Notes: a model not told the origin generated them from the letters alone. Counted from the stretch's first letter, positions 1-9,930 are shown. The stretch: DNA of 64,000 nucleotides from Erwinia pyrifoliae DSM 12163 (GCF_000026985.1 NC_017390.1:3129441-3193440), one strand, 5' to 3'. Translations and numbers: made by a program.

Positions 1-613
1 CGCTGGCGTGCAGCATCAGACGATTCATGCCAAAGTTTGCCGCCGCAGAACGGTTCTGCTTCAAATCACCGTGGGCGCTGTCGCCAATAATCGGGTGGCG
101 CAGATGGGTCATATGACGGCGCAACTGATGTTTACGCCCGGACTCAGGCAACATTTCCACCAGTGAATAGCGTGAAGTCTGATAGCGCCCGACCGGCACC
201 GGCAGTTCGGCGGTGGCCACGCCACGCCAGTGCGTCACCGCTGGCTGTGGTGCTTTCTCCGGCTGACTGAATTTATCGGCAATTTTATCCTGCTCTTCGG
301 TCAGTGGGTAGTCGAGCGTATCGGCCCCTTCCAGCCAGCCACGCACCACCGCATGATAGGTTTTTTGCAGCTGGTGCTGTTCAAACTGCTGCGACAGAAG
401 ACGAGCAACCTCGCTCGACAGGGCCATTAGCAGTACGCCGGAAGTCGGACGATCCAAGCGATGTACGGTAAACACATGCTGGCCAATCTGGTCGCGTACC
501 GTCTGCATGGCAAACACGGTTTCATGCCGATCGAGCCAGCTGCGGTGCACCAGCATACCGGACGGCTTATTGACCGCCACCAGCCAGCGATCCTGATAAA
601 TGATTTCAAGCAT
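1..613 (-). CDS. truC: tRNA pseudouridine(65) synthase TruC, 3' end cut by window edge
   Basis: Isomerises uridine 65 to pseudouridine in tRNA-Ile and tRNA-Asp (family knowledge). The reading frame starts at ATG 613-611 with MLEIIYQDRWLVAVNKPSGM. It carries the RluA-family core HRLDRPTSG, whose Asp is the catalytic nucleophile, and the downstream GRKHQLRRH motif. About 204 codons are present and the C-terminus is missing at the left edge. The start codon overlaps the stop codon of the upstream yqcC by one base (TAATG), so the two genes are translationally coupled, as in E. coli. The ORF search missed it because it has no stop inside the window. Confidence 0.93.
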   Translation of the reverse strand, partial: MLEIIYQDRWLVAVNKPSGMLVHRSWLDRHETVFAMQTVRDQIGQHVFTVHRLDRPTSGVLLMALSSEVARLLSQQFEQHQLQKTYHAVVRGWLEGADTLDYPLTEEQDKIADKFSQPEKAPQPAVTHWRGVATAELPVPVGRYQTSRYSLVEMLPESGRKHQLRRHMTHLRHPIIGDSAHGDLKQNRSAAANFGMNRLMLHAS

Positions 614-942
614 TATGGCGACTCAAACAGCTGGTCAAACTCATTCAGCAGGTGTAGCAGCCGCGCACGTTCAGGAATATCTCCTTCCAGCGCGACGTCA
701 TAATAGGGGGCAATGGCCAGCGTGGGCGGCAGCGGTGCGCCGGCGTCCAACAGCGCCTGCATTTTGGGCAAAAGCATCCACTGCAACCACTGCAACGGCG
801 TCATGGTATCAATGCAGAAAGGTTCAGTGCTGGTGAACGCCTCGCTGACAGGGGCGACGTATTGCCATAATCCGGCCTGTTTGAGTAACGATTCTATCGC
901 CAGTAATCGTTCCTGAACCTGCTGTTCACGGCTCATGGGCAA
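613..942 (-). CDS. yqcC: YqcC family protein (DUF446)
   Basis: Small 109-residue protein matching the length of E. coli YqcC, with a compact helical sequence and no catalytic motif that I recognise. Its function is unestablished. Conservation of the yqcC-truC pair across enterobacteria, with a one-base stop/start overlap here, suggests a link to tRNA modification, but this is inference only. An AGAGG ribosome-binding site lies just upstream of ATG 942. It is transcribed away from csrB on the same strand, after the csrB terminator. Confidence 0.9.
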   Translation of the reverse strand: MPMSREQQVQERLLAIESLLKQAGLWQYVAPVSEAFTSTEPFCIDTMTPLQWLQWMLLPKMQALLDAGAPLPPTLAIAPYYDVALEGDIPERARLLHLLNEFDQLFESP

Positions 943-1013
943 CCTCTTAAATCATTGTCGGTGAAAAGGACGCAAAGCATAGCATTCGCGTCGGTTTCAG
1001 GGAAAAGTATCAA

Positions 1014-1047
1014 CAAAAAAAGGGGGCACTGTATAAACAGTGCCCCC
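1014..1047 (-). terminator. Intrinsic terminator of csrB
   Basis: A perfect 11-bp inverted repeat (1022-1032 with 1037-1047) closes a 4-nt loop. On the minus strand it is followed by an 8-nt U run (plus-strand A run 1014-1021). Confidence 0.93.
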
Positions 1048-1333
1048 GGTTCGTTTGCAGCTATCCGGCTACCTTTATGCTCCCTGCTCATCCTTGAAAA
1101 CTGGTCCGTGCGCTTTCCTAAGCAAACATCTTCCTGACGTTGATCCTTTGGCTTCCATGACCGCCGACAGTCCTTTGCGGCTCACATTCTCCGTCCTGGA
1201 GGTGTCCATTACCTCTTCCTGAGATCTCCTTTGCTTCATCCTGGAGCCTGTCCCTGATACATCATCCCGATGATTCAATCCTTCAATGAGCACATCATCC
1301 TGATGTTAATCTCATATCATGCTGTTCCTTCGC
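1015..1333 (-). ncRNA. csrB: CsrB regulatory RNA (CsrA/RsmA sponge)
   Basis: The minus strand between syd and yqcC carries about 20 GGA triplets in roughly 320 nt, many as AGGA or GGGA in predicted hairpin loops (for example CAGGATG and AAGGATG). The 3' part, AAGGATGAGCAGGGAGC followed by the GAACCGGGGGCACTG terminator arm, matches E. coli CsrB as I recall it, and the locus is syntenic. CsrB sequesters the translational regulator CsrA by presenting many GGA sites. It is somewhat shorter than the E. coli RNA (about 369 nt). The 5' end is inferred from the promoter. A 72-residue ORF crossing this RNA on the same strand is spurious. Confidence 0.93.
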
Positions 1334-1338
1334 AACGG

Positions 1339-1367
1339 AATCTATTGTGCCTTAATAACATTAGCAA
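1339..1367 (-). promoter_or_regulatory. Sigma70-type promoter of csrB
   Basis: On the minus strand TTGCTA (1367-1362) and TAGATT (1344-1339) are separated by 17 bp. This places transcription start near 1333, in register with the 5' part of E. coli CsrB relative to its first AACATCAGGATGATG loop. Confidence 0.65.
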
Positions 1368-1483
1368 ACAAGATGCCCGGGGCGGCTGTTTAAGCCATTC
1401 CGACTTCGCTGACTGCCAAAAATAGACTAACCAGATGATATAAATCATTTTTAATTCTTAAGCGTTAGTCATATCTGCATGAT

Positions 1484-1524
1484 TACAAGCGATCTCTTAC
1501 AGATTCTGTAAGAGATCTCGCACA
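1484..1524. promoter_or_regulatory. Paired UvrY/GacA-type activator sites upstream of csrB
   Basis: Two 18-bp sites resemble the TGTAAG-N6-CTTACA consensus: TACAAG-N6-CTTACA (1484-1501) and TGTAAG-N6-CGCACA (1507-1524). Together they form a near-perfect palindrome around 1505. They sit about 150-190 bp upstream of the predicted csrB start, the distance at which the BarA/UvrY response regulator activates csrB in E. coli. Assignment rests on motif and position. Confidence 0.7.
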
Positions 1525-1535
1525 GGGCAGGCGGC

Positions 1536-2102
1536 TTAATTCGGAGGGTCTATGATAAGCGGCTGTAAAGAAATAAGAAAGTTCCGGACAGATGGCGCGA
1601 TAAGCTGGCGCTTTTTGGTACCTAAATGCTCAAGAATGACTTCGCCACTCACATTACAAACTGATACGACCTCCAGTTCGGAGGCGGTGGTGGCGATAAA
1701 TAAAGTGGGCGATTGCTTAAGACGGCGCTTCATAACCAAATGACCAATCAGGTTTTCCTGCACGCGTACAAAGTCATCTTCACTCCAGACTTGCAATAAA
1801 GACATCTGCTGCCCGTGCAAAGTTCCCGTCATATCCCCGGCGAACTGTGAAGTATAGAACGCGGTAACCGCTGGCTGCAGGCGAATATCCAGCGCCCGCT
1901 CGACGGCATCGAGATTTGGCTCCAGCATAAACGGCTGTGGCAGCCACCAAACTTCTTCCTCTTCCTCATGTGAGGCCATCACACAGGTTGAAGGAATACC
2001 GTAAAGTTCCTTACTGGCAGGCGCATGCCCGCTTTGCTGCTGCCAGATATCGCAATAACGCTGACTAAAATCGCGTAATGCCTGTGTGGTTTCATCAATC
2101 AT
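1536..2102 (-). CDS. syd: SecY-interacting protein Syd
   Basis: A 188-residue protein aligning over its full length with E. coli Syd (181 aa), with shared blocks such as QFAGDM, WSEDDF and RVQENLIGHLV. Syd is a peripheral inner-membrane protein that binds SecY and helps remove defective SecYEG complexes (family knowledge). It is the first gene of a minus-strand series followed by csrB, yqcC and truC, and is divergent from queF with a 118-bp gap. The activator sites of csrB start only about 12 bp beyond its stop codon. Confidence 0.95.
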   Translation of the reverse strand: MIDETTQALRDFSQRYCDIWQQQSGHAPASKELYGIPSTCVMASHEEEEEVWWLPQPFMLEPNLDAVERALDIRLQPAVTAFYTSQFAGDMTGTLHGQQMSLLQVWSEDDFVRVQENLIGHLVMKRRLKQSPTLFIATTASELEVVSVCNVSGEVILEHLGTKKRQLIAPSVRNFLISLQPLIIDPPN

Positions 2103-2220
2103 TTTTTTACTCTTTACTGACTGGGTTACACTAACAGCCTATTATAGCCTGAAGGCATAATGGGCTGACGGATTTGTCACCATTCCTGCCACGGCAGGCA
2201 CCAAATAATTAGGGAATAAC

Positions 2221-3066
2221 ATGTCGACATATGACAATCATCATGCGCTGGAAGGTCTTACCCTGGGGCAACCTACAGAATATCACGACACTTATCAGCC
2301 AGCGCTGTTACAGGCTGTACCACGCAGCCTTAACCGTGACCCTCTCGGCCTTGATGGCGACAGCCTGCCGTTCTGCGGGGCAGATATCTGGACATTGTAT
2401 GAACTCTCCTGGCTTAACAGCAAGGGGGTGCCACAGGTTGCGCTGGGCGAAGTCGTCCTCGATGCCTGCAGTGTCAATCTGATCGAGTCCAAAAGCTTCA
2501 AACTATATCTGAACAGTTTTAACCAGACTAAATTTGCCGACTGGGGTGAAGTTCGCCAGACGCTGGAACGCGATCTGAGCGCCTGTGCCCTGGGTAAGGT
2601 CAGCGTGGCGCTATTCCGCCTGCATGAGATCGAAGGTCAACCCATTGGTCATTTCGACGGTTCCTGCATCGACGAGCAGGATATTGAGATCAATAACTAT
2701 CAATTTGATGTCAGTTACCTGCAAAACGCGACCGGGAGTGAAGTGGTTGAAGAGCAGTTAGTCAGCCACCTGTTAAAATCTAACTGTCTGATAACCGATC
2801 AGCCAGACTGGGGATCGGTGCAAATTAGCTATCGTGGCCCACGCATTCAGCGCGAAGCGCTGCTGCGTTACCTGGTCTCTTTCCGCCAGCATAATGAGTT
2901 CCACGAACAGTGCGTAGAGCGCATTTTCAGCGAAATTTTACGCTACTGTAAGCCGGAAAGCCTGAGTGTTTATGCTCGTTATACCCGTCGCGGAGGGCTT
3001 GATATCAATCCGTGGCGCAGCAACACGCAGTTTGTACCGGGTCGCTCACGGCTGGTACGTCAGTAA
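2221..3066 (+). CDS. queF: NADPH-dependent 7-cyano-7-deazaguanine (preQ0) reductase QueF
   Basis: Reduces preQ0 to preQ1 in queuosine biosynthesis, the only known biological nitrile-to-amine reduction. At 281 residues it is the bimodular (E. coli) type of QueF. The substrate motif [15 protein letters not shown] and the catalytic region [17 protein letters not shown] are intact; the Cys forms the thioimide with the nitrile and the Asp of QPDWGS donates a proton. AGGGAA lies just before ATG 2221. It is cytoplasmic and monocistronic or co-oriented with ppnN, 145 bp downstream. Confidence 0.97.
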   Translation: MSTYDNHHALEGLTLGQPTEYHDTYQPALLQAVPRSLNRDPLGLDGDSLPFCGADIWTLYELSWLNSKGVPQVALGEVVLDACSVNLIESKSFKLYLNSFNQTKFADWGEVRQTLERDLSACALGKVSVALFRLHEIEGQPIGHFDGSCIDEQDIEINNYQFDVSYLQNATGSEVVEEQLVSHLLKSNCLITDQPDWGSVQISYRGPRIQREALLRYLVSFRQHNEFHEQCVERIFSEILRYCKPESLSVYARYTRRGGLDINPWRSNTQFVPGRSRLVRQ

Positions 3067-3211
3067 AGTCGGCTCTGCCCGGTGTTATTTATCCACGGTA
3101 AAGGCTAATCTGAGCACGGGCGGCAACCTGATGCAGCCCAAGGATATATTATCTTCGTGATGGCGAAATCGCGGATTTATGACACACCCAGGCGGGTGTA
3201 ACGGAGAACAC

Positions 3212-4576
3212 TTGATTACACACATTAGCCCACTCGGCTCAATGGATCTGCTTTCCCAACTGGAAGTCGACATGCTGAAACGTACGGCCAGCAGCGATCT
3301 TTACCAGCTGTTTCGTAACTGCTCGCTCGCCGTACTTAATTCAGGCAGCCAGACTGACAGTAGCGAGGAATTGCTCTCACGCTTCGAAAGCTTCGACATC
3401 AACGTGCTTCGACGCGAGCGCGGCGTTAAGCTCGAATTGATCAACCCTCCCGAAGAGGCCTTTGTCGATGGGCGTATTATTCGCGCCCTGCAGGCCAACC
3501 TGTTTGCCGTGCTGCGCGATATTCTCTTCGTCAACGGTCAGATTGATAACGCCGGGCGCTTCCAGTATCAAAATATTGCCAATCCGGTGCATATCACCAA
3601 CCTGGTGTTCTCCATTCTGCGTAATGCGCGTGCGCTGCACATTGGAGAAGAGCCTAACACCGTGGTGTGCTGGGGCGGTCACTCGATCAACGCCGTTGAA
3701 TACCAGTACTGCCGGAACGTCGGCGCTCAGCTGGGGCTGCGCGAGCTGAATATCTGTACCGGATGCGGGCCAGGCGTGATGGAAGCGCCGATGAAAGGGG
3801 CTGCGGTGGGTCATGCGCAGCAACGCTATAAAGAAGGCCGCTTTATCGGCCTGACCGAACCGTCGATTATCGCCGCTGAACCGCCTAACCCGCTGGTTAA
3901 CGAGCTGATTATCATGCCCGACATTGAAAAGCGCCTGGAAGCCTTTGTGCGCATAGCGCACGGCATCCTTATCTTTCCTGGCGGCGTGGGTACAGCCGAA
4001 GAGTTGCTCTATCTGCTGGGGATCCTGATGAATCCTCACAATCGCCACCAGGTTCTGCCGCTCATCCTCACCGGCCCACAGGAGAGCGCCGACTACTTCC
4101 GCGTGCTGGACGAATTTATCGTCAGTACGCTGGGTGATGAAGCGCGTAAGCACTACTCGATTATTATCGATGATGCGGCGGAAGTGGCGCGCCTGATGAA
4201 AAAAGCGATGCCTGAAGTCAAAGAGCACCGTCGTGAAACGGGTGATGCCTACAGCTTCAACTGGGCGCTGCGTATCGCTCCCGATCTGCAGATGCCATTT
4301 ATGCCCAGCCATGAAAATATGGCTAACCTCAACCTGTCACCCGATCAGCCGGCCGAACAGCTTGCCGCCGCGCTGCGTCGCGCGTTTTCGGGCATTGTCG
4401 CCGGTAACGTGAAGGATGTGGGCATCAGGGCTATCAAAGAGAAAGGCCCTTATAAGCTGCATGGTAACCCGGAAATCATGCGTCGTATGGACGATTTACT
4501 GCAAGGATTTGTCGCACAGCATCGTATGAAGCTGCCGGGCAGCGCTTATGTTCCCTGCTACGAGATCATTAAATAG
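3212..4576 (+). CDS. ppnN: Pyrimidine/purine nucleotide 5'-monophosphate nucleosidase PpnN, TTG start
   Basis: Hydrolyses nucleoside monophosphates to base plus ribose-5-phosphate and is stimulated by (p)ppGpp (family knowledge). The LOG-family Rossmann motif GGxGTxEE appears as [17 protein letters not shown] choose TTG 3212 because it gives exactly the E. coli N-terminus ([11 protein letters not shown]) and length (454 aa), and because ACGGAGAA lies 4-10 bases upstream (3201-3208). An upstream ATG at 3179 adds 11 residues with no homology. Formerly ygdH; xni follows in the same direction 33 bp later. Confidence 0.95.
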   Translation: MITHISPLGSMDLLSQLEVDMLKRTASSDLYQLFRNCSLAVLNSGSQTDSSEELLSRFESFDINVLRRERGVKLELINPPEEAFVDGRIIRALQANLFAVLRDILFVNGQIDNAGRFQYQNIANPVHITNLVFSILRNARALHIGEEPNTVVCWGGHSINAVEYQYCRNVGAQLGLRELNICTGCGPGVMEAPMKGAAVGHAQQRYKEGRFIGLTEPSIIAAEPPNPLVNELIIMPDIEKRLEAFVRIAHGILIFPGGVGTAEELLYLLGILMNPHNRHQVLPLILTGPQESADYFRVLDEFIVSTLGDEARKHYSIIIDDAAEVARLMKKAMPEVKEHRRETGDAYSFNWALRIAPDLQMPFMPSHENMANLNLSPDQPAEQLAAALRRAFSGIVAGNVKDVGIRAIKEKGPYKLHGNPEIMRRMDDLLQGFVAQHRMKLPGSAYVPCYEIIK

Positions 4577-4609
4577 AAGGGCGTCCTGCGGGCCGCTCAG
4601 GATTATCTG

Positions 4610-5359
4610 ATGGTACATCTGCTGATTATTGATGCGCTGAACCTGATTCGGCGCATTCATGCCGTGCAGGGTTCTCCCTGCCAGGAAGCCTGCCTGAACG
4701 CGATGCAGCAACTGTTGTTGCACACCCGGCCGACTCACGCGGTCGCGGTATTTGACGATGACCGCCGCAGCAGCAGCTGGCGTCATCAACTGCTGCCGGA
4801 CTATAAAGCCGGGCGGTCGCCAATGCCGGACGCGCTGCGCGATGAAATGCCGCTGTTACGCTGTGCCTTTGCCAGCATTGGCGTAAAAAGCTGGCATTCC
4901 AAAGGCGACGAAGCCGACGATTTGGCTGCGACTCTGGCCAGCAAAGTCGCGGCCGTAGGCCATCAGGCGACGATCGTCTCTACGGATAAAGGCTACTGCC
5001 AGCTGTTAGCACCCACGATTCAAATCCGCGACTACTTCCAGAAACGCTGGCTGGACATGCCGTTTATTACTGACTCATTTGGCGTGGAACCGACACAGCT
5101 TACCGACTACTGGGGGCTGGCGGGTATCAGCAGCAGCAAAATCCCCGGCGTAGCGGGCATCGGCGGCAAAAGTGCCGCACAGCTGTTACGGCAGTTTGGC
5201 AGCATGGCGGCCATTTATCAGAATCTGGAACAGGTGCCGGAGAAGTGGCGGAAAAAGCTGGCAGAACATCAGCAGATGGCCACAATCTGTAAACAGGTTG
5301 CGACATTAAAAACGGATCTGTTGCTGGAAGGAAACTTAAAAGAGCTGCGCCTGGCTTAA
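4610..5359 (+). CDS. xni: Flap endonuclease Xni (ExoIX)
   Basis: A 249-residue homologue of E. coli Xni (251 aa), equivalent to the 5'-nuclease domain of DNA polymerase I. It shows the N-terminal [13 protein letters not shown] strand, the acidic cluster [13 protein letters not shown] and the [10 protein letters not shown] block typical of the family. The H3TH segment follows as [19 protein letters not shown]. Some acidic residues of the PolA metal site are absent in this family, so it uses fewer metal ligands (family knowledge). It is probably co-transcribed with ppnN and converges on rlmM. Confidence 0.94.
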   Translation: MVHLLIIDALNLIRRIHAVQGSPCQEACLNAMQQLLLHTRPTHAVAVFDDDRRSSSWRHQLLPDYKAGRSPMPDALRDEMPLLRCAFASIGVKSWHSKGDEADDLAATLASKVAAVGHQATIVSTDKGYCQLLAPTIQIRDYFQKRWLDMPFITDSFGVEPTQLTDYWGLAGISSSKIPGVAGIGGKSAAQLLRQFGSMAAIYQNLEQVPEKWRKKLAEHQQMATICKQVATLKTDLLLEGNLKELRLA

Positions 5360-5379
5360 GGCTGACTTATTTGTCAGCC
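5360..5379. terminator. Hairpin between convergent xni and rlmM
   Basis: A 7-bp perfect inverted repeat, GGCTGAC / GTCAGCC, with a 6-nt loop immediately after the xni stop. There is no clear T run, so its role as a terminator is uncertain. Confidence 0.4.
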
Positions 5380-5423
5380 CTGGCTGCGCACGGGGCGAAC
5401 TGGAAATGGCGTTCTCCCCGGGA

Positions 5424-6524
5424 TTATCGTTCGTCGCGGCGGCCCGGCGTAGCGCTCCAGATGCGGCGAATATGTACCGTCACCTCTTCACGGTCGTGAT
5501 ACAGCTGGCGCGCCTGAATCTGCGCGTTAATGCCATTTTCTGCCAGCTTTTCATGGATCATTTGCAGATTCTGCGACACTTCCTCGTAGCGCTTCTTCAT
5601 CGGCAGCTTGAGGTTAAAAATCGCTTCCCGGCACCAGCCGTTAACCAGCCAGTCAGCCATCAGATTCGCCACCCGCACCGGCTTTTCCACCATATCGCAC
5701 ACCACCCAGTAGTTATTGCTGCGCGTAGGGCGATATTTAAATCCATCTTCACGCTGGTGAAATACCTGGCCGGTATCCATCAGGCTCGGTGCCATCGGGC
5801 CGTTGTCCACCGCGTTAACCATCATGCTGCGCTGCACCAGCTGATAAGTCCAGCCGCCGGGGCAGGCCCCCAAATCTACTGCCCACATACCGCTGGCAAG
5901 GCGTTCATCCCACTCATCGGCAGGAATAAAGACGTGAAAGGCCTCTTCCAGCTTGAGGGTAGAGCGGCTGGGCGCATCCGAGGGAAACTTAAGACGCGGA
6001 ATGCCCATAAACAGCGGCGAATTGTTGCCAGGCAGGGAATAGCCCACATAGCAGCAGCCTGAAGCGATAAAGAAAACGTGTACCACCGGGCGCTTATTGC
6101 TTTCATAGTTCAGCAGAATGCCGTCTTTACGCAAACTGGCGCGCAACGGCACGGTGAACTTACGGCAGAACTTCAGCAGCTCCTTGCTGGCATTGGTATC
6201 AGGGACTTCCACGCGCAGTTCGCCGCCTTTTTCTACCACGCCGGTCAGCATCCCTGACAACGGAGTGATGCGATCCTCAGGCGGCAAATCGCGCAGCAGT
6301 TCACCCACCACGATCATTTGTCGCGAGAAGATCAGCTCACTAAAGGGGAGTTCAGCCAGCAGCTTTTCGGCCTCACCCTGCTGATAGCATTCAAACAGCA
6401 CATAGGCAGAGCCCTCTTTAACACGGGCAAAGCCGAAGATCTCATGCCCGGCAGCCTTGGCGGTGATCTCCGCCGCACACTCTTTCTCAAAACCCTGACG
6501 GCAATACAGTAAAATCTTATTCAT
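5424..6524 (-). CDS. rlmM: 23S rRNA 2'-O-ribose methyltransferase RlmM (C2498)
   Basis: Methylates the 2'-O of C2498 in 23S rRNA before 50S assembly. The 366 residues match E. coli RlmM (also YgdE). An N-terminal THUMP-like region is followed by a Rossmann methyltransferase domain with the SAM loop [18 protein letters not shown] near residue 215. Its start overlaps the end of ygdD by 8 bp, indicating an operon with ygdD, as in E. coli. It converges on xni. Confidence 0.96.
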   Translation of the reverse strand: MNKILLYCRQGFEKECAAEITAKAAGHEIFGFARVKEGSAYVLFECYQQGEAEKLLAELPFSELIFSRQMIVVGELLRDLPPEDRITPLSGMLTGVVEKGGELRVEVPDTNASKELLKFCRKFTVPLRASLRKDGILLNYESNKRPVVHVFFIASGCCYVGYSLPGNNSPLFMGIPRLKFPSDAPSRSTLKLEEAFHVFIPADEWDERLASGMWAVDLGACPGGWTYQLVQRSMMVNAVDNGPMAPSLMDTGQVFHQREDGFKYRPTRSNNYWVVCDMVEKPVRVANLMADWLVNGWCREAIFNLKLPMKKRYEEVSQNLQMIHEKLAENGINAQIQARQLYHDREEVTVHIRRIWSATPGRRDER

Positions 6525-6912
6525 GGCGTTCTGCCCTTTTTTTCAGACGCAGTGCGCCAACCAACATTAAAACCCAGCCGATCAGGAAGCAGGTGCCACC
6601 AATCGGGGTGATCCAAACCCATATTTTCAGGTGCGACAGCGCCAGGCAGTAAAGGCTGCCGCTAAACAGCACCGTACCCAGCGCCAGAAACGCGCTGCTC
6701 CAGTAAAACCAGATATTTGTCCGGCACAGCATCGCTGCTGCCATACCCAGGATCGCCAGGGTATGGAACGCCTGATAATCCAGCCCGGTTTTCATCCAGG
6801 CCATTTCTGCACTACCCAGCGACTGACTCAAAAAGTGAGCGCCAAAAGCCCCGAGCATGACGTAGAAAAAGCCACTCAGGGAACAAAAAATTAACATTGC
6901 ACGACTGGACAT
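6517..6912 (-). CDS. ygdD: YgdD, DUF423 inner-membrane protein
   Basis: Four predicted membrane segments in 131 residues, the same length as E. coli YgdD. Conserved blocks include [21 protein letters not shown] and [12 protein letters not shown] use ATG 6912 rather than the upstream ATG 6984. It restores the family N-terminus (MSSRAMLIF) and has an AGAGGA site 8 bases upstream, and the extra 24 residues have no homology. Function is unknown. It lies between gcvA and rlmM on the same strand. Confidence 0.92.
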   Translation of the reverse strand: MSSRAMLIFCSLSGFFYVMLGAFGAHFLSQSLGSAEMAWMKTGLDYQAFHTLAILGMAAAMLCRTNIWFYWSSAFLALGTVLFSGSLYCLALSHLKIWVWITPIGGTCFLIGWVLMLVGALRLKKRAERHE

Positions 6913-6996
6913 GTCGCTATCCTCTGTCAAGGCACGGGTCCGATCTCCGCAGCCATGGGTAACTGTTCCCAGCGGTTTCATCACGCCGGGATAGGC

Positions 6997-7914
6997 TCAG
7001 CTTTCGTAGCGAAAGCGAAATTTTTCTTGTTCACTGGCCGCTTTCGCCAGGATCCACTGACGAAAGGCGGCTATTTTACCCAGTTCTGCCTGACTGTCAT
7101 GACAAACCAGATAAAAAGCATTTTTACTGACTAACACATCGTTAAACGGGCATACCAGTCGGCCCGCTTCGATTTCACTTTGCGCCATGACGTTGTTCGC
7201 CAGCGCCACGCCCTGCCCATGGATCGCGGCCTGCAACACCATCGCACTGTGGCTGAAAATAGGCCCGTGTTGCACATTAATCGTGTTCAGGCCCAGCTGG
7301 CGGGTATATGACTGCCAGTCACGGCGTGAAGCGTCATGCAGCAACGTGTGATGAGCCAGCGCCGCTGGCGAGGTCAGGGGATGTGCGCCCGTTAACAGCA
7401 GTGGTGAACACACCGGCAGCAGATATTCCGCGTACAGCTTCTCTGCTCTCAGCCCCGGCCAGTTACCACGGCCATAAAAAATAGCCACGTCGACATCATC
7501 CGCCAGCTTCTCTTCATCGCGGTCTACCGCCTGAATGCGTACATCAATGCCCGGATAAGTTAAATTAAAGCTGGTGAGCCTTGGCACCAGCCATTGAATG
7601 GCGAAACTCGGCAGCAAGCTGACCGTCAATGCCCCTTTTGCACTGCGCGCCTGCAGCTTGCGCGTGGCGTCGTTTAATGCGGTGAAAATCTCTTTAATAT
7701 CGAGATAATAGCTTTGCCCCTCTTCCGTCAGTAACAGCGAACGATTGCGGCGACGAAACAGTTTCAGGCCGAGGAAATCCTCCAGCGACTTAATCTGATG
7801 ACTGACTGCAGCCTGAGTCACGAACAGTTCTTCGGCAGCCTTGGTAAAACTGAGGTGGCGTGCGGCAGCATCAAAAACACGCAGCGCATTCAAAGGTGGT
7901 AAACGTTTTGACAT
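6997..7914 (-). CDS. gcvA: LysR-family regulator GcvA of the glycine cleavage system
   Basis: A 305-residue LysR-type regulator. The N-terminal winged helix-turn-helix (residues about 6-65, LRVFDAAARHLSFTKAAEELF and VTQAAVSHQIKSLEDFLG) precedes a substrate-binding domain. GcvA activates gcvTHP with glycine, represses it with GcvR, and drives gcvB. It is divergent from gcvB with about 128 bp between, the standard arrangement in which one regulatory region serves both genes. Confidence 0.95.
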   Translation of the reverse strand: MSKRLPPLNALRVFDAAARHLSFTKAAEELFVTQAAVSHQIKSLEDFLGLKLFRRRNRSLLLTEEGQSYYLDIKEIFTALNDATRKLQARSAKGALTVSLLPSFAIQWLVPRLTSFNLTYPGIDVRIQAVDRDEEKLADDVDVAIFYGRGNWPGLRAEKLYAEYLLPVCSPLLLTGAHPLTSPAALAHHTLLHDASRRDWQSYTRQLGLNTINVQHGPIFSHSAMVLQAAIHGQGVALANNVMAQSEIEAGRLVCPFNDVLVSKNAFYLVCHDSQAELGKIAAFRQWILAKAASEQEKFRFRYES

Positions 7915-8007
7915 GGCAGAGGGGTACTTTTCGTCGCGTCCATAAGTGACTCTGTGATTCAGCGTCGCGCATTAGTTTTTATTATCCGATACATTATAAA
8001 TTGTCCG

Positions 8008-8036
8008 TTGAGGAACCGCCAGTAAATACCTATAGT
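8008..8036 (+). promoter_or_regulatory. gcvB promoter
   Basis: TTGAGG (8008-8013) and TATAGT (8031-8036) are separated by 17 bp, with the first conserved base of GcvB at 8043. Confidence 0.75.
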
Positions 8037-8042
8037 TGCGCC

Positions 8043-8250
8043 ACTTCCTGAGCCGGAACGAAAAGCGCAGCGAAATTAAGTATTAACTTACGGAATGTTG
8101 AGGTGCTTTTGGCTTGTGGTCGTGATGTTGTGTTTGCAATTGACCTGACAATTTTCGGGTCCGGTAGCTCAGGCTGCCTTTTATTCCTGTAGATTTACCC
8201 TGTCTGTCCATATTGATTTCTATAGCACCGCAAACTGCGGTGCTTTTTTT
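8043..8250 (+). ncRNA. gcvB: GcvB Hfq-dependent small RNA
   Basis: About 208 nt, starting ACTTCCTGAGCCGGAACG, the same 5' end as E. coli GcvB (206 nt). It contains the G/U-rich R1 seed region (GTGGTCGTGATGTTGTGTTTG, about 8112-8132), the conserved R3-like stretch TTTACCCTGTCTGTCCAT and a terminator hairpin. GcvB represses many amino-acid and peptide transporter mRNAs through R1. It is transcribed divergently from gcvA and faces ygdI, whose 3' end lies 15 bp beyond. Confidence 0.96.
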
Positions 8251-8252
8251 TT
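8224..8252 (+). terminator. gcvB terminator
   Basis: 9-bp perfect stem AGCACCGCA / TGCGGTGCT with loop AAC, followed by a run of eight or nine T. Confidence 0.95.
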
Positions 8253-8264
8253 GCCGGGATTTTA

Positions 8265-8489
8265 CTACCGATCCATTTCGACCATTTCTTTAACGTCAGA
8301 CCGGTTGATCTGCTGTTTGGTGCCGTTGGCATCTTTATAGCTAATCATGCCGGTTTCGCCGTCCACTGCGGGCTTACCGTTGGCAACAATCGTACGACCG
8401 TCGGTGGTATGCATAACATAGTTGCCTGAACACGCAGCCAGCGTTAACGTCATGGTACAGGCAGCGATAATTGCAGCTAATTTTTTCAT
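8265..8489 (-). CDS. ygdI: YgdI small lipoprotein (DUF903)
   Basis: 74-residue precursor with a lipoprotein signal peptide ending in the lipobox LAAC (Cys near residue 20), then the DUF903 domain (NYVMHTTDGRTIV, GKPAVDGETGMISYKD). It resembles E. coli YgdI. Ser/Gly rather than Asp follows the Cys, so outer-membrane sorting by Lol is expected. Function unknown. A second DUF903 lipoprotein, ygdR, lies at 38040. Confidence 0.94.
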   Translation of the reverse strand: MKKLAAIIAACTMTLTLAACSGNYVMHTTDGRTIVANGKPAVDGETGMISYKDANGTKQQINRSDVKEMVEMDR

Positions 8490-8714
8490 TTTGTGTCTCT
8501 CCTGACTAAGAGGTAAAGTCCGCGTCGGGCTAACATAGCCGCATTATTCACGCGCTGAAAAGCCTGCCGGGACGAGGGGTATTTGCGCATATTGGCTAAA
8601 AACAGACATAATCCAGCATAACGCGCTTTTGACGCTTTGCCAGAAAAGCAGATTGATTTCAGCCTGTTCTTAGCCTGGTTTAACACATAAAGCATCACCC
8701 GACAGGAATATACC

Positions 8715-9929
8715 GTGAGCATGACGTCATTTAACCCAATGCTGTTTCGCCAGCAATTTCCCGCTCTGAATGATGCAGGGTGCTACCTTGACAGCGCGGC
8801 CACTGCGCTGAAACCTCTGGCGGTGATTGAAGCGACGGAACAGTTTTATCGCATGAGTGCCGGCACCGTGCATCGCAGTCAGTTTGCTGCCGCACAGCAG
8901 CTGACCGCACGCTATGAAAATGCTCGCGGCCAGGTCGCACAACTGCTGAACGCGCCGGAGGCGCAGAACATCGTCTGGACTAAAGGCACCACCGAGGCTA
9001 TCAATCTTGTGGCGCAAAGCTGGTTGCGCCCTCGTCTGCGGCCGGGCGACGAGATTGTGGTCAGCGAGGCGGAACATCATGCGAATCTGGTGCCGTGGCT
9101 GATGGTGGCCACGCAGACCGGGGCAAAAGTGGTGAAATGGCCGATTGGCAGCGATCGCCTGCCGGATATCAGCCAACTTCCCGCTCTGCTGAACGCCCGT
9201 ACGCGCCTGCTGGCGCTGGGACAGATGTCGAATATCACCGGCGGCTGCCCGGATCTGCCCGCAGCAGTTGCCCTTGCGCATGCCTGCGGTGCTAAAGTGA
9301 TGATCGACGGCGCACAGGGCGTGGTTCATTGCCCTCCAGACGTACAGGCGCTGGATATTGATTTTTATGCTTTTTCCGCGCACAAACTCTACGGCCCAAC
9401 GGGGATCGGTGCGTTGTATGGTAAAGCGCAACGACTGGCCGAAATGGTGCCGTGGCAAGGTGGAGGGAAAATGTTAACCCACGTAAATTTCGAGGGGTTC
9501 ACGCCGCAGGCGGCTCCCTGGTGCTTTGAAGCAGGCACGCCAAACGTCGCCGGGGTAATTGGTCTGAGCGCCGCCCTGCAGTGGCTGGGCGGCATTGACA
9601 GAACGGCAGCAGAACGCTGGAGCAGCCACCTCGCTGCCGTGGCAGAAACCCGTCTTGCTGCCGCCCTGCCCGGTTTTCAAAGCTATCGCGCCAGCGGCTC
9701 CAGCCTGCTGGCATTTAACGTTGCAGGTGTTCACCACAGTGATGTCGTTACCCTGCTGGCTGAAAGTGGCGTGGCCATTCGCGCCGGTCAGCATTGCGCT
9801 CAGCCGCTGCTGGCCGCGCTGGGCGTGAACGGCACCTTGAGAGCCTCGTTTGCGCCCTATAATACTCTGGAAGATGTGGACGCCCTGGTTGCGGCCATGA
9901 CAACAGCAATAACGTTACTGGCAGATTAA
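8715..9929 (+). CDS. csdA: Cysteine desulfurase CsdA
   Basis: PLP-dependent class V aminotransferase fold that removes sulfur from cysteine and passes it to CsdE. The PLP lysine lies in [14 protein letters not shown], histidines in [11 protein letters not shown], and the persulfide Cys in [11 protein letters not shown] near the C-terminus. Length is 404 residues against 401 in E. coli. Start choice is open: GTG 8715 has AGGA 8 bases upstream, while ATG 8721 gives the best match to the E. coli N-terminus but a 14-base spacing. It forms an operon with csdE, one base apart. Confidence 0.95.
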   Translation: MSMTSFNPMLFRQQFPALNDAGCYLDSAATALKPLAVIEATEQFYRMSAGTVHRSQFAAAQQLTARYENARGQVAQLLNAPEAQNIVWTKGTTEAINLVAQSWLRPRLRPGDEIVVSEAEHHANLVPWLMVATQTGAKVVKWPIGSDRLPDISQLPALLNARTRLLALGQMSNITGGCPDLPAAVALAHACGAKVMIDGAQGVVHCPPDVQALDIDFYAFSAHKLYGPTGIGALYGKAQRLAEMVPWQGGGKMLTHVNFEGFTPQAAPWCFEAGTPNVAGVIGLSAALQWLGGIDRTAAERWSSHLAAVAETRLAAALPGFQSYRASGSSLLAFNVAGVHHSDVVTLLAESGVAIRAGQHCAQPLLAALGVNGTLRASFAPYNTLEDVDALVAAMTTAITLLAD

Positions 9930-9930
9930 T

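Noticed and set aside
1075..1293. 72-residue minus-strand ORF
   Set aside because: Lies wholly inside CsrB RNA; codons are just the GGA-rich RNA sequence, with no ribosome-binding site or homology.
3377..4312. 311-residue minus-strand ORF opposite ppnN
   Set aside because: Antisense shadow of a well-conserved gene in G+C-rich DNA; composition rich in His/Arg/Gln, with no homology.
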